DNA of 64,000 nt, taken from Sphaerulina vaccinii (Eukaryota; Ascomycota; Dothideomycetes; Mycosphaerellales; Mycosphaerellaceae). Position 1 is the stretch's first letter; every line of letters begins with the position of its first letter. The stretch is taken from contig JAKUDP010000007.1 in NCBI GenBank assembly GCA_022570795.1, forward strand, positions 248,001-312,000. Direction: 5' to 3'. Of this stretch, positions 39,736 through 53,100 are shown one piece after another. Position numbers and translations under genes: made by a program. The notes beneath the pieces were generated by a model. The model was not told the DNA's origin. It worked only from the letters and a program-made list of their open reading frames with translations, and did no database searches.

Positions 39736-40500
39736 ATGGACTTCATAGCCCGCTCCAGCCTACGGGCTACACGAGCCCATATCCTTCGCCGAAATGCCAA
39801 CAAGCAGCGCCGCTCCTTCACCATCCCACCATACCTTTCGACGACTCCGAACCACATCGAAAAGCAACAACATGGACAGCATAAATCAGCCATGCCAATG
39901 CCCTTCGTGACAGACCAAACCAATGGCAGCTGGCACACCTCCGACATCTTCTCCCGCCTCCTCAAAGAACGAATCATCTGCCTTAACGGCGAAGTAGAAG
40001 AAACCATATCCGCCTCCATCGTCGCTCAACTCCTCTTCCTCGAAGCAGATAATCCCTCAAAGCCTATCAATCTCTACATCAATAGTCCTGGAGGAAGTGT
40101 CACGGCTGGTCTGGCGATATACGATACTATGCAATACATTCAATCACCTGTGACGACGATATGTTTGGGGCAAGCTGCATCAATGGGAAGTCTGTTGTTA
40201 TGTGGAGGTGCGAAGGGCAGGAGGTATTGTTTACCGCATGCGAGGATTATGGTTCATCAGGTATCAGGCGGATATAGTGGTCAGGCGAGTGATATTGCTA
40301 TTCATGCGAAGGAGATCTTGAGAGTGAGAGAGCAACTCAATCGCATCTATCAATCTCACTTACCCAAGGAAAAGAGTCTAGAGGAGATCGCCAGTGTCAT
40401 GGAGAGAGACTTCTTCATGAGTGCTGAGGAGGCAAAAGAGTGGGGCATTGTTGATGAGGTGCTTGAGAGGAGGGACAAGAAGAGTGAAGAAGGGAAGTGA
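39736..40500 (+). CDS. clpP: ATP-dependent Clp protease proteolytic subunit, mitochondrial
   Basis: 254 residues, single exon. The first 50 residues (MDFIARSSLRATRAHILRRNA...) are an Arg-rich mitochondrial presequence. The ClpP fold follows: SRLLKERIICLNGEVEE, INLYINSPGGSV (oxyanion strand), the nucleophile in GQAASMGSLLL, the catalytic His in HARIMVHQ, and an Asp in MERDFFMSAEEAKEWGIVDEV. It forms the proteolytic chamber that works with ClpX in the mitochondrial matrix. All catalytic residues are present and the length is normal. ClpP is missing in yeast but kept in many filamentous fungi. A short acidic/basic tail (ERRDKKSEEGK) ends it. Confidence 0.96.
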   Translation: MDFIARSSLRATRAHILRRNANKQRRSFTIPPYLSTTPNHIEKQQHGQHKSAMPMPFVTDQTNGSWHTSDIFSRLLKERIICLNGEVEETISASIVAQLLFLEADNPSKPINLYINSPGGSVTAGLAIYDTMQYIQSPVTTICLGQAASMGSLLLCGGAKGRRYCLPHARIMVHQVSGGYSGQASDIAIHAKEILRVREQLNRIYQSHLPKEKSLEEIASVMERDFFMSAEEAKEWGIVDEVLERRDKKSEEGK

Positions 40501-40652
40501 TGAACAAAAGGTCGACAAGAAGGTGCAGAAAGGTGAAGACGGAAACACTGGAAGTCCTAGGCATTCTACGATATATGAAGCCGGACGAGTATGCTTCACT
40601 CTAAATTTGATTTCAATGTCGACCAGACACCGGCTTGTCCTCCTCTCCTCCA

Positions 40653-40878
40653 TCAGCAAACCGGCGATCCACACGAGGGACAAATACAGTCTTGCGCACA
40701 CTCTGCCAGGTACGGACTGCATGGTGGAAACACTTTGTTGCGGCTCATTGAGCCCTGTGACACTCATCAGCCATCAGCTCATATCGTTGTGCAATGCATA
40801 TTGTACCAGTTGCGGATGCGATACGGCCTGAATCGCCAGGATCGCCAGCACAGCAGCGAAGAAAGATGGTCGCTTCAT
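40653..40878 (-). CDS. Small secreted cysteine-rich protein (effector candidate)
   Basis: A two-exon gene too short for simple ORF calling: exon 40878-40807 and exon 40754-40653 join in frame over a 52-nt intron (GTACAA...TCACAG with a GGCTGATG branch-like site), giving 57 residues. Exon 1 is a clean signal peptide (MKRPSFFAAVLAILAIQAVS). The mature part of about 37 residues carries six cysteines spaced C-x6-C-x3-C-x-C-x2-C-x4-C and ends on the last Cys, suggesting three disulfides. A TATATAA box lies about 80 nt upstream on the minus strand (40958-40964). Without splicing the frame stops after 34 residues with no cysteine. The size, signal and cysteine density match fungal secreted effectors or antimicrobial peptides; function is inference. 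Confidence 0.6.
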
Positions 40879-40957
40879 GTTTGGGGTCGGAGATGGGTGT
40901 AGATTTGTTCGAGATGTCACTCGACCAAGATGGTTGTCGCAGAACTGCTCACGCCTC

Positions 40958-40964
40958 TTATATA
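40958..40964 (-). promoter_or_regulatory. TATA box of the small secreted protein gene
   Basis: TATATAA on the minus strand, about 80 nt before the ATG at 40878, in an otherwise GC-balanced region. Confidence 0.5.
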
Positions 40965-41646
40965 CCAACGATCGCGCTATGGTCCGAAATTGAGCCACTA
41001 GCGACTCGTTTAGCAGTCAATGATATGTCAACACCGTGTCGGACCTGGGGACGAGACATACTCAATTCGCATTTCTTGCGAAGCACTTCTATCATGCAGT
41101 ACGGACGAGCCACGATCTCCATACCTACAAAACGAGGGTTACATGTCGCATGGGCACACCACCCGACACAGCCTAGGGGCGGAAGGTCGTCAAGTGCGCA
41201 AGAAAGATGCGCTAAGCTACAATGGTGCCTAGAGGAGGCGGCTTTGGCATCATGCTATTGTGGAGTCATCGCCGAACTTCACTTCATTCACTCGCAACAG
41301 AAACCAATCTGGCTGCCATCCACCTCTTCGCTTCTTCTCGCACAATCTTCAACACATCAACATCATCACACGAAACGCTAGCACACATTCATTTCTCTTT
41401 CTCTTGTTATCACTGCCGTCTTGAAGCAATTCGCGGAGAAATCGACATCGCAGTCCACACACCACAAGAACTCGAGAAACTCTGAGCCTCGTTTCTTGCC
41501 GCATCGGAACAACCAGCACCCAAATCACACCAGGCGCTTGCTAACTCCTTCTCCGATCGACGGGCACCTTGAAAAGGACACGATTCAGTCATTTACTTCC
41601 TTGCCAACACGGCACCTCGCAGTACAGGCACAGCACATCTGCGGCC
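40965..41646. other. Intergenic region, upstream of 2EXR gene
   Basis: ORFs of up to 195 codons cross this stretch in several frames but none shows protein-like motifs. The last 250 bp are CA- and TC-rich, as in 5' untranslated leaders. Confidence 0.4.
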
Positions 41647-42630
41647 ATGTCTCGACAGCCCTCAGCTATTTCAGGCGTGCTTTCGCGCTTCGATTCGGCC
41701 GCCGTCAAGCCTCAATCAGCAGCACCAAAGTCCACCTCTTCCAAGGAAAGAAAGAGATGTCTTGCTGCTAAGGGCATGGCAGGACCACTTACGAACAACA
41801 CCATACCAAGCCAATGGTCATCACCGGCGCTGTCTTCCTCCTCGCGGAAGACCGGCACGACTCGTCACGTCATCAACAGCATTGGATGTCCACATTCGAG
41901 AGCTGTTGATCCTCCACCAGTGCAATCTGGTACCAAGTTCATCGACCTACCAGCAGAAATCCGCAACACAATGTACTCCCTCACCCTCCAACACCCTCGA
42001 AAGATCTTCATTGGCAAACACGGCCGTACCATCAAGAAGAAGCATCTCCTCAAGCTCGACTATCCTTACAAGAACTGCGGTTGGTCTGGCGTCAGCTACA
42101 GAGTCAAGATCTACAAGCAAATCAATGTGAGAGTCTTGTTAGCCAACAAGCAGATCTGCGCCGAAGCTACACCGATGCTATATGGAGGCAATGTCTACAC
42201 CTTCGGAGACTATGGCAGATTTCACATCTGGAGCAAGCAGATCGACATGTCGTTTGCGCGGCTGACAGTCGTCGAGATCTATGGCGACAACCTTTCCAGA
42301 ATGGTGCTGCCGAAGTTCTCAGTGCGGGCGGAAGGCTTGAGAACTCTGAAGTTGAGCATTGATGCTCTCGAGATGGGTAATCATAAGGGTACGGCGGAGA
42401 TGCTATCGATGTTCTTGGATGTCGGCTTCAAGAAGGTAGCGCAGGAAGGAGAGGAGAAGCAGGTGCATGCTTGCGAAGTCATCGTGGTAGAGTCTCCTAC
42501 TTCGAAGATGTTACGAAAGCTGTACCAGAGCAGGACACACTCGGGTGGATATCCGGAGATCGAAGATGTGGCGAAGTTTGGAAATAAGGTCAGGAGAGAG
42601 CTGGGAAGGCTGTTGTGGACTATGAAGTAG
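41647..42630 (+). CDS. 2EXR/F-box-like domain protein, 327 residues
   Basis: Start at ATG 41647 (context GCGGCCATGTC, MSRQPSAISGVL); the frame is open to 41569. The signature FIDLPAEIRNTMYSLTL is at about residues 97-113, followed by a basic IGKHGRTIKKKHLLKL loop and the second family block VRVLLANKQICAEATPMLYGGNVYTF (about residues 160-185), the typical 'tCrqI..Ea..ly..n.F' element. The C-terminal part is a mixed alpha/beta segment ending in VRRELGRLLWTMK. No signal peptide. This is the fourth member of the family in the window. Function unknown. Confidence 0.8.
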   Translation: MSRQPSAISGVLSRFDSAAVKPQSAAPKSTSSKERKRCLAAKGMAGPLTNNTIPSQWSSPALSSSSRKTGTTRHVINSIGCPHSRAVDPPPVQSGTKFIDLPAEIRNTMYSLTLQHPRKIFIGKHGRTIKKKHLLKLDYPYKNCGWSGVSYRVKIYKQINVRVLLANKQICAEATPMLYGGNVYTFGDYGRFHIWSKQIDMSFARLTVVEIYGDNLSRMVLPKFSVRAEGLRTLKLSIDALEMGNHKGTAEMLSMFLDVGFKKVAQEGEEKQVHACEVIVVESPTSKMLRKLYQSRTHSGGYPEIEDVAKFGNKVRRELGRLLWTMK

Positions 42631-43257
42631 AAGGGAAACTGGCAAGGAGGAGATGAGGGTGAAAGAGTCGAAGGTTGGACATACTCGGGCTGGCAGATCA
42701 TTGGTGATCTCTGCTAGCAGTCGAGTAAGCTGAGCCGCTGCCTTGCCTCATGGGACACGTTATAACGAGGACAGGGAGACGAAAGATGCGCTTGAGCCAT
42801 GGCAGATGCGAAATGAGCTGCGGCTATCTCGCTATCGAGCGTCGTGAAATCGACACTATCGTCTTCATCGCGCAAGCTATGTAGGCTCCTTTTATCTAGA
42901 CAATGGATGACTTGGGGACAATAATATCCTGACTGTCCATATCTCAACCACATCTGTGGCAACTTCCGCGACGCATTGAATAGAGAAGCGTCCCATGATT
43001 CTTACGCTTGTTCGGAGTTGCCTCCGGCGTACACCGCACTCGTGAGACATACTGACAACGTTGATGCAGTTGTGCTATCTCCTTGAAACAATGCCTCTTC
43101 GCCATGATTTGGCATTGTGCTCGACGGGCAGTTCGAGCGAGCAAACATTGACCCGGCGAAGAAGGAAGCAAGCAAGCAGGTATGGCGTTATCTCTTACCG
43201 ACTTTTGAAAAAGCAGCAAGAAGATAAGTCTGCCACCAATAATTTCGCCTTTTGAAG
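42631..43257. other. Last euchromatic stretch before the AT-rich island
   Basis: Normal composition with no supported gene. The change to CpA/TpG-free, AT-rich DNA is abrupt at about 43258, after the string TTTTGAAGCGCTGGTTTG. Confidence 0.5.
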
Positions 43258-43751
43258 CGCTGGTTTGTAAGTTATATAATAGTAATACTATATAGCAAGT
43301 ATTTAGTAATATTTATTAAGCGATACTAGGTAGTAATATATATATAGATACTAAATTAGTTAGATTAAGAAAGTAGCTATATAGATTATATATACTAGTA
43401 AATATTATATACCTATATAAATTAATATTATTAGATATAAAATACTTCTAGAACTTTATATTTCTACTACTTTCTAGTATCTTACTTTAGAATAACTTTT
43501 TAAAAAATAATAAGTCTAGTACTAGGAACTATTTAGTATATTAGATTTTATTATAAGATACCTTTTAGAATATTTTATATTAATAGAGATAGTATAACTA
43601 AAATATATATAGTTATTAGTAGATAGATAAAAGCTATACTACTAAAAAAGAATACTAGTAATATAAGTTATACTAGTAATATAGAACTAAGAAATAGATA
43701 TTCTAGTACTAGAGTAAGTAGATAGAACTAAAGTATAACTAGTATAGATAT

Positions 43752-44062
43752 ATTATAGTTCCTACTAATAGGTAGGTCTACTAGAACTAAAATATCTAAA
43801 GTAGAAAGACTAATCTCTCTAATTTCTCTATTTTTAAAAAATTAAAAAAAGTACTAAAATTAAAAAAAGAATCTCTTTTATATATATAGGTAATAAGTAT
43901 TATAATTATAAGTAGTTATTATATATAACTTACTATTCTATTTTACTAATTAGAATATAAGAATCTTTTTTACTTACTTTTTTATAGATATATTAATAAG
44001 CTCTAACTAGATTAAGCTTAGCCTCTACTTAGTAAGATTATTAGGTTTTCTATAATCTAATA
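43752..44062 (+). repeat. 5' LTR of gypsy copy 1
   Basis: Begins with a conserved string (GTTCCTACTAATAGGTAGG) and ends TCTATAATCTAATA; the same segment recurs at 58645-59000, and its 3' half at about 49955-50135 and 57418-57560, all in the same orientation. The probable original TG...CA ends read TA...TA after RIP. Confidence 0.75.
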
Positions 44063-47000
44063 GCTTTATATACTCTTTATAATATATCTATTATAGAAAG
44101 CTCTAGAAAAACTTCTACTTCTAGTAAAGTAGAAACTATTTAATTTTTATAAATCTAGGTAAATACTAGATAACTCGACTTTAAAAATTTTAAAGTTACT
44201 AAGCTAGACCTCTATTATAGAGACTATAATAAACTATCTACCTAGTTTAATTAACTAGCTTTATACTTTAGGTTTAATAAAGTTAAAAATAAAAATAAAA
44301 TACTATTTACTTCTACCTTCCTTTATAGACGCGCTAAATACTAGCTTAAGCTATATCTAGAATTCTACTTTTATAATAATAAAAATAAAAATAGAATTTT
44401 TACTAAATATAATTAGTTTAGAAGCTAGATAACTACTCTATTTAGAATCTCTAATAAAGTTAGTACTACTATCTATATTATATAGTATCTTAAATAGACT
44501 ACTTCTATATCCGAGTATATAGCTAAGTTCTAGAAGTATATATATATTATTAGTTAGAATAATAAAGCCCTCTAAGTAATATACTATAGAGGTCTTAAAA
44601 ATTAAGTTAAAAACAAACTAGCCTATACTAAGTAAGTAGTTATTATTAAGAACCTTACCTAGTTAATTAAAGAAACTATTAAAATTAATAATAGCTTCTA
44701 TAAATAAGCTTTTAAAAAATAGTATAACTCTAAAGTAGCTAGAGTAGCTAGATATACTACTAAATAATAAGGAAGAACTAGCTACTTCTTAGCTAGAGAT
44801 AAGTACTAAGAATAATAGTAACTAAGATTATAGCTATACTATAGTCTATAACTAATAGAGCTTAATAATATTAAGAAAGGTAAAAAGTTTAGAGCTAGAA
44901 GTAAAAAGAAGCTCTATAAAAAGTAAAAAGAACTAACCTATTATAGATATAGTAAGAAAAACTATATAAAAAGAGACTACTATTTAAAGAATATAGTATA
45001 GTAATAGCCTTTTAATATAATATAGTAGAAGAGAAATAGATAAAGAAGTTATAATAAATCTATAACTTTTTATAAGTAAGTCTAATTCTTTAGTATAATA
45101 GAATAATAAGTAAACCTCGACCTATACTAAGAAAGATAAGTCGAATATAGAAGCCTTTACTAGTAATTCTATTATAATAACTTATACTAGATATATATAT
45201 CTTCTAAGAGAGATGCGAACTTTTAGCCTAGCTTTCTAAGTAAAAGTATAAGTTTATAGCTAATCTAATAGTATAGAAATAGAAGCAAACTACTATCTAT
45301 TCTAAATAAACTATAAGAACTCTATTCTAAGCTAAGGCTTACTAATAAAGAAAATATTAATAAGTTTTATTATAATAAAAAAAATTATTTTTCTAAAATT
45401 AAATTTAAAAAAAAAGAATAAAACTAGTTTATAGAAGAAAGTTCTAAAAAGAAGTAACTCTCTAAATATAATAAAAATAATATAAATAATAAAAATAAAA
45501 GTTCTAAAAAATTAGATATAGATATTAAGATTATAACTTTTACTATAGATATACTAAGCTAAATTAAATAAATTATTCTAAATCTAGTATAAAATTATAA
45601 GTATATTTTTCTAAAAGTTAGAAGAAGAAAATACTTCTATCTATTTAAGCTAGATACTATACTTAATAGAATAAGATATATATTCTAGAATTACTAATAT
45701 ATTAAAATTAACTATAGGTTTAATACTTTTATATAAGAAAAAGTTCTAATTAGAAGTATATATACTCTATTTAGATATATTACTCTAAATAGAGAAATTA
45801 TTATAAACTAGATATATAAAGCTATTAAAGAACTTAAAAGAAAGTATACTTTTACCTAGTAATATTAATCTAAAACTACTTATAATAAGATATAGATAGA
45901 AAAGAATCTATATTAGATAATTAGAGAAATAGAATAATAGATCTATAAGTAGCTTACTAAAAAAGCTACTATTACTCTATTAGAAAAAGAATTAATTCCT
46001 AGAAAATAAGTATCTCTAGAAAGTTCTATAATATAAATACTTAAGTATTAATAATAGTCTTCTATATAAAAATTATTATTAATAGTTATAAGCTACTAGC
46101 TATAATAGACTCTAGAGCAAGTAGAAACTTTACTTTCGAGTTATTTATAAAATATTATAGACTTATAATCTAGTATAAGAAAAAAGAGTATAAATTAATT
46201 ATAGTAGATAGATTATTCTTACCTAGTATAGAGTAAGAAATAATACTACTACTACTTACTATCTAATAGTACTATAAGATAATTATTCTAGATATTACTA
46301 ATATAGCTAGTTATAATATTATTCTAGGTATACCTTAGTTAAAAAAGTATAATCTAGTAATTAACTAGAGAAAAGAAGTACTTATATTTAAGAAATATAA
46401 TTATATTATTAATATTTAGCTTATATAGTAGTAGTATTTACTAGTAGATAAAGCTAAATAGTTTAACTAGACCGAACTTGCGCTACTACAAGCTATAGAA
46501 GTAGACTTACTCTAGATAGATACCTTAATAATAGTATAGAGTTACGAAGTTATAGGTACTAATAGAAGTAATACTCTATTAAAAAATACTACTTTAGAAC
46601 TAGATATTTCTAAAAAGTATTAAAAGTAGTTAAAACTTTTTAAAAAAGTCGAGGAACTAGAAGCTCTATCTAAATACTAGAAATAGAACTATAGAATTAT
46701 ACTAAGACCTAATAGAGAGCCTCTATTTAAACTATTATAAAAAAAATCTAAAAAAGAGCTCTAGAAAAAAGATAAATAGTTAAAGAAAATACTTATAAAA
46801 TAATAGATCTATAAGTTATAATCTAGTACTAGAGCCCTAACTATATTTATTCTAAAACCTAATAGGAAGTTATAACTAGTAGTCGATTATCGAAAACTAA
46901 ATAAAATTACTATTAAGAACTAATACCTATTACCTAATATTAAAAAACTATAGAATAGACTTATAGAATCTAACTAGTATATAAAAATCGATTTATAAAA

Positions 47001-49500
47001 TATATTCTATACTATCTATATAGTAGAAGGTAAGAAATAGAAAATAGTATTTCGAATATACTATAGACTTTATAAGTTTAGAGTTATACTTATAGAACTA
47101 ACTAATATACTAGCCTTCTACTAGAAGATAGTAAATAATATTTTTAGAGACCTACTTAATATATATATTATTATATATATAGATAATATTCTTATTTATA
47201 CTAAAAGGCCTCTATAGAAATATATTAAATAAGTCTAGAATATTTTCTAATAACTTATAAATATAGAATTCTATACTACTCTAGAAAAGTATAAGTTCTA
47301 TAAAATAGAAGTTAAGTTTCTAGAATTTATTCTAAGCTTTTAAGAAATTAAAATTAATCTAGTAAAGATAGAGTTAATATAAACTTAGCTAGTATCTAAA
47401 ATAGTTAAAAAAGTATAATTATTTCTTAGACTAGCTAATTATAACTAGAAGTTTATTAAGAACTACTCGAGGCTCTCTATACTATTAAATAAGCTTATAT
47501 AGAAGGATAGAAAGTAGAGCTAGAGTATAGAGTAAGTAAAAGCTTTTAAAGTACTTAAGATATTATACTACTAGATACTAGTACTATAATTATTTAATAG
47601 GAAATATAAAGTTAAACTAGAGACTAATATATTAAATATAGCTATAGAAGTATACTTTATATAAAAGTATAATAGAAAGAGATACCTAGTAGCTTACTAC
47701 TTAAAGAAACTAACTTCTATAGAATAGAACTATAATATTTATAATAAAAAGTTACTTATAATTATTACTATAATATAGTACTAGTAAGTATATATAGAAG
47801 GAGCCTCTAAGCTTATAATTCTTTCTAATTATAAGAATCTAACTTACTTTACTATAATAAAAGTACTAATATAATAATAGGCCTACTAGTTAGAACTACT
47901 TAGTTAATATAAGTTCGAAATTTACTATATACTAGAAAAAGATAATAGTTAGGCTAATATACTAAGCTACTAAAGTAACTATATAGAAGGAAAAGAACTA
48001 GTATACTAGAAAGTACTTAGAGCTAATCTAGATAGAAGCCTAAGCTCGAACTTAATAGAGTTTAACTATATTATATAAGTTTTTTAGAATATAGAAGAAT
48101 AGTTCTTTATATTATAAAAGAAGTATTAGATACTAAAGGACCGAGAAAATAAGTATATATAATACTACTATAATAATCTATAATATAGATACTCTAGAAC
48201 TATAAAGACTATAGAGTTAATTTAAAGAAACTTTAGCTTTCTATATATATATAAATATATATTATAATATATTAAATACTACAAGCCCTACTAATAGAAT
48301 AAGGTAGACTAATATATAAAATATAGATATATCTAATTCTATACTCCTCTATATTAACTATAGAATAAAGTTATAATAGACTTTATTATAAAGTTACTTT
48401 TATTATAAAACTAGATTATAGGAATTAGCTATAATATAATACTAGTTATAGTCGATAGGCTTACTAAATATATATACTTTATTACTACTAGTAAGATATA
48501 TACTACTAAGTAACTTAGATACTTTATTATAAATAGACTTATAAAATATTATAGATTTCTAAAAGTATTTATTATAAATAGAGATAAGCTTTTTACCTCT
48601 AACTACTAGAAGACCTTAGTTAGTATACTCGGAATTAAGTATAAGCTATTAATAGTATATTATTCTTAAATAGATAGATAGACTAAAAAAATAAACTAAA
48701 TACTAGAATAATACTTATAATACTATATTAATTATATATAAAATAACTAGTTAGCGCTACTACTAATAGTATAGCTTATACTAAATAATTAGTAATTAGA
48801 AATAATAAAGGCTATACTATTCTTTTTAAATTATAAATAAAACTAGAATTTTTTTAAAAAACTTTTATTTTACTTATAGGTAGAATATACTATAATTATA
48901 AATAAAGATTTAAAAAACCTCTATAAGAAACTAGAAGAACAAATTATAGACTTGTAACTAATAATAGCTAGGCTATATAATATTAAATAAAAAATAGTAC
49001 TTTAGCTAAAAAAAAGAAATAAAGTCTATTTTTTTATAAAAAAATTTAAAATAAGAAGAAAGATAAAGAAACTAGATTAAGTTAAAGTTAGACTATTTTT
49101 AATTAATAAACTATAAGAACTAGTTAACTACTAACTTAAGCTACTAAAAGATATAAAGATCTACCTAGTATTTTATATATTATTACTAGAATCTATAGAT
49201 ACTAAAATACTTTATTAAAAAATATTCTACTTCTAACTTAAAAAAAAGAATATATTTAAAGTAGAAAAAATTCTAGAATAAAAAAATTAGAACTACTTAA
49301 TTAAATAGAAAGAATATAATAAATTAGAAAATATCTAGAAACTAAAGTCTAACTTTATAAACTACTACTAGCTTCTAGTATAATTTTACTAGAGTCTATA
49401 AAAAAAGAAAGTATTAGGCCTTTCTAGAAGGAGTCTAGAATACTATTAGCTATACTCTAAGTCTAAAGTAATAGAGAAAGCGCTATAGTAGAAGAATCTA
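44063..49500 (+). mobile_element. Ty3/gypsy chromovirus internal region, RIP-inactivated (copy 1)
   Basis: Plus-strand gag-pol remains, with every frame interrupted by RIP stops. Legible features in order: a gag region from about 44.15 kb (beginning near DFKNFKVTKLD), a Cys/His-containing nucleocapsid relic at about 44.94-45.0 kb, an aspartic protease region at about 46.07-46.35 kb, reverse transcriptase with VVDYRKLNKITIKN near 46.87 kb and the active-site box at 47176-47187 where the second Asp codon now reads Asn, RNase H, an integrase region at about 48.2-48.9 kb, and a C-terminal chromodomain-like stretch at about 49.26-49.39 kb. The order PR-RT-RH-IN-chromodomain identifies a chromovirus. 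It cannot be active. Confidence 0.85.
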
Positions 49501-49954
49501 GATCTAATACTATAAACTCTTTCTAAACTTTTTTATTTTTATTAAAAAAAGTATAATTTTTAAAAGTATAACTTTTAGCTATTTTCTAGTCTACTATATC
49601 TAGTTATTTATAAAAATATATTTCCTTTATATAAGCTATTACTAGCGCCTCTTTTACTATATCGAGCTCTTTTAATAACTTTTTCTACTAAGCTAAGAAA
49701 TATTTCTATTTTCTTTTAGTAACTTTTATATTATAGCCTTTTAGGTTATACTACTAGTACTTAGTATACTAACCTAATAAGATATATATTTTATATATAT
49801 AACCTTTTCTTTTATATATATTATATAGATATATTATAGAATCTTTTTTATAAAATATTTCTTTAGCTTTTTTATAATAATATAAAGTATATTTTAATTT
49901 TAATAATAATATAATAGTTTAGTAGAAAAAAAAAAAATAAAAAAGTATTTTTAT

Positions 49955-50135
49955 ATATATAAGTAATAAGTATTATAATTATAAGTAGTTATTATATATA
50001 ACTTACTATTCTATTTTACTAATTAGAATATAAGAACCTTCTTTACTTACTTTCTTATAAATATATTAATAAGCTCTAACTAGATTAAGCTTAGCCTCTA
50101 TTTAGTAAAATTATTATATTCTCTATAACCTAATA
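49955..50135 (+). repeat. Partial gypsy LTR
   Basis: Matches the 3' half of the LTR at 43752-44062 (from GTATTATAATTATAAGTAG to CTATAACCTAATA). The 5' half does not align clearly, so it is either the diverged 3' LTR of copy 1 or a separate truncated LTR. Confidence 0.65.
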
Positions 50136-53100
50136 AGATAATACTAGTAATAGATAGATAAGTAATATTATAAATAGAGATATAACTAGTATACTAAATT
50201 CTCTATTTAATAGATTACTTTCTAGTTTATAAATAGTAATAGAAATACCTAATAATAATATAATATTAATAAAGTAGTATAAGCTTCTAGACTAGAAAAA
50301 GTATAAGTAGTATACTTTTAAAAAGTAGTATTATAAGTAGAGATAGATAGAGAAAAAGAAATTAGCTAGTAACTAACTAGCCTATACTTAGCTAGATAAT
50401 AATCTCGAGTAAAGTATTTTTATATATAGTTAGTATATTTAGAATATTAAAAATAAAAAAAAGAATCTAGAAAAAGTATTTTAGAAGTAGAGTTCTACTA
50501 CTTCTATAATAGATAGATTAAATAAGTTATATAGTAGTACTATAGAAGTAGAAAAAATTATTTAAAGTACTACTTCTAGCTCTATAACTTTTAATTAATA
50601 TATATTAATACTACTATTTAAATTAATTACCTTTTATATAAAAGTTACTAGCCTACTAAAAGCTACTAGTTTTTCGATTAATACTAGTTCTACTAGAAAT
50701 ATTTATTTTAAAAAGCTTTCTCTAAATATTATAAATATAGTAATAGTAACTTCTAAAATATTAAATAAAAAAAAAGCTATACTATATCTATATCTCTATA
50801 AAGTATCTCTAGTAATAATAGTAATTTTCTAATAGAGTTAGATAGTAGTATACCTACTTATATTAAAAACCTTCTAGTAGTAGAGTACTCTAAATATTAG
50901 ACTCTAAGTATTAGAAATATAAATAAAAAAAACTCTATACTAGTTCTTTAATTAGATCTTCTATAGTAGTAGACTTCTAAGCCTATAAGCTAGAAGAAAT
51001 AGAAAAAGCTATTAGTTATATAAATATATAAAGTAGCCTAGCTCGAAACTAAAAGAAATAAAGTAGATCTAGATTTTATTATAATTATTAATAATAATAA
51101 AATAGTAGATAAAGTACTATAATATACTTAGTCTAGCTTAAAGAAAGAAAGTAATTTAAACTTTATAATACTTAACTAGAATCTATTTACTACTTAAATT
51201 TAGAATTAGATACTAGTAAAAATCTAGAAGTATCTAGCTAGAAAACTATTTCTAGAAGTACTATCTAGTAAAAAAAACTTACTATATAAAATATAATTAA
51301 AGTTATATATTTAATAAATATAAAAAAAAGTAAGAAAAAATATATACTATTTCTAAATAGAATAAAAGTAGACTAGAAATATTTTATAAATACTATAGTT
51401 ATAGAAAAGATCTATCTATAACTAGTAGAAGCTAGTAGTTTAGTAATTCTACTAAAAATATCTATAAACTAGTCTACTAAGCTATTTAATATACTAGTAT
51501 ACTTATTATACTAGATACGAGAGTAGCTAGTATTAGTAGTATAAGTTTTAGAAAAAATAGTTAAATAATAAATAGCTAAGTTTATAAATATATTTTTTCT
51601 ATATAAAGAAAATATTAAGTTTATAAGTTTGTTACTATAAAATAGATTTATAATTCGAGAAGACTATCTAAGTAGTCTTTTATTACTAAATAGAAATCTA
51701 AATATAAAAATAAAAATAAAAGAAATATTAATCTAGAATTTAGTTAGAGCTATTAAAACTTCTACTAGATAACCTAGGCTTATAATTAATATATTTTAAG
51801 TACTATAGTAAAATATTAATATAATTATAGTATCTAAAAGTAATAGTACTTTTATAGATATACTATAGTATTAGTAGATATATTAGAATACTACTATATA
51901 GAAATCTACTTTATAAGCTAAAGCAAATAGTATATTATATAGCTAAGATACTAGAGTAGCTTAGAAAGAAAATAGCCTAGAAAGAAAAATAGCTATATTT
52001 TATTTAAATAAGCTCGGGCTTAGCTAGTTAAATTAGAAATTAATCTAGTATATTTTTAGATAGTAGATATAGTAGCTTTAAAATACTCTAAGTTCTATAA
52101 GTTTATAATATTAGTTATCTATTATTAAAAATAACTATAGGTTCTACTTTAATAGTAATTAGGTTACTAGAATAGAATAATATTTATATAGCTTATTTTA
52201 TATCTATCTAGCTTTTCTATAACTTTATTATTTTTAATAAATATAGCTTAGATCTAGTTACTTCTAGAGTTACTAAAGCTAGAAAAGTTTATTTTAATAA
52301 AATACTTAATTTTATAAAAAATAGTCTCTATAAATAGTAGTACTATAAGTCTAATATATATTTATTAATTCTTCTATTCTAGAAGTAGTAGCTATATATT
52401 TTTAGTACTATTTTATATTTTATAGTTATTACTATACTAAGTAACTTTTCTATAGTTATTTAGAGTTAGGCTATAGATATAAGCTATATAATCTTTTAGA
52501 CTAGATAGTACTAGTATTATCTAAACTCGAAGCTAAAAATAACTTTTCTCGAACTTAGAAAAGCTTATTTTAAATTAGATTTTTACTACTATAAAACTTA
52601 GAAAAATAAGCTTAGAATAAAATTAAATAACTATAACTAGAATAGAGTATTTATTATAAAGTAGTTTTTTCTATTCTAGAGCCTATAGCTATACTACTAA
52701 AATTAATATCTAACTTAATTCTAAAAGATACTAAATATATAGTTATTATTCTATAAGCTTACTAAAGTCTAAGTAATTCTACTAACTATAAGTAGTTAAT
52801 TTATAATTTATATAATATTATACTAAATATAATTTTAAATAAAGTAAGTATAGAACTATTATAATAACTTTATTAGAAGTATAGAAGTAAGATTATAAAA
52901 TAGATTCTAAATATTTAGAATACTATTAAAGTATTAGAATATTATAGCTTTAGCTTCTAGATATAATAAAAATAACTTATTATAATTAGTTAAATAAAAA
53001 CTATTTAATATAACTATAGTAATTTAGATAAAATATATATAATCTACTATATTAGTAGTATAGCTTTTTAAAAATACTAGGTATATATATTTAACTAACT

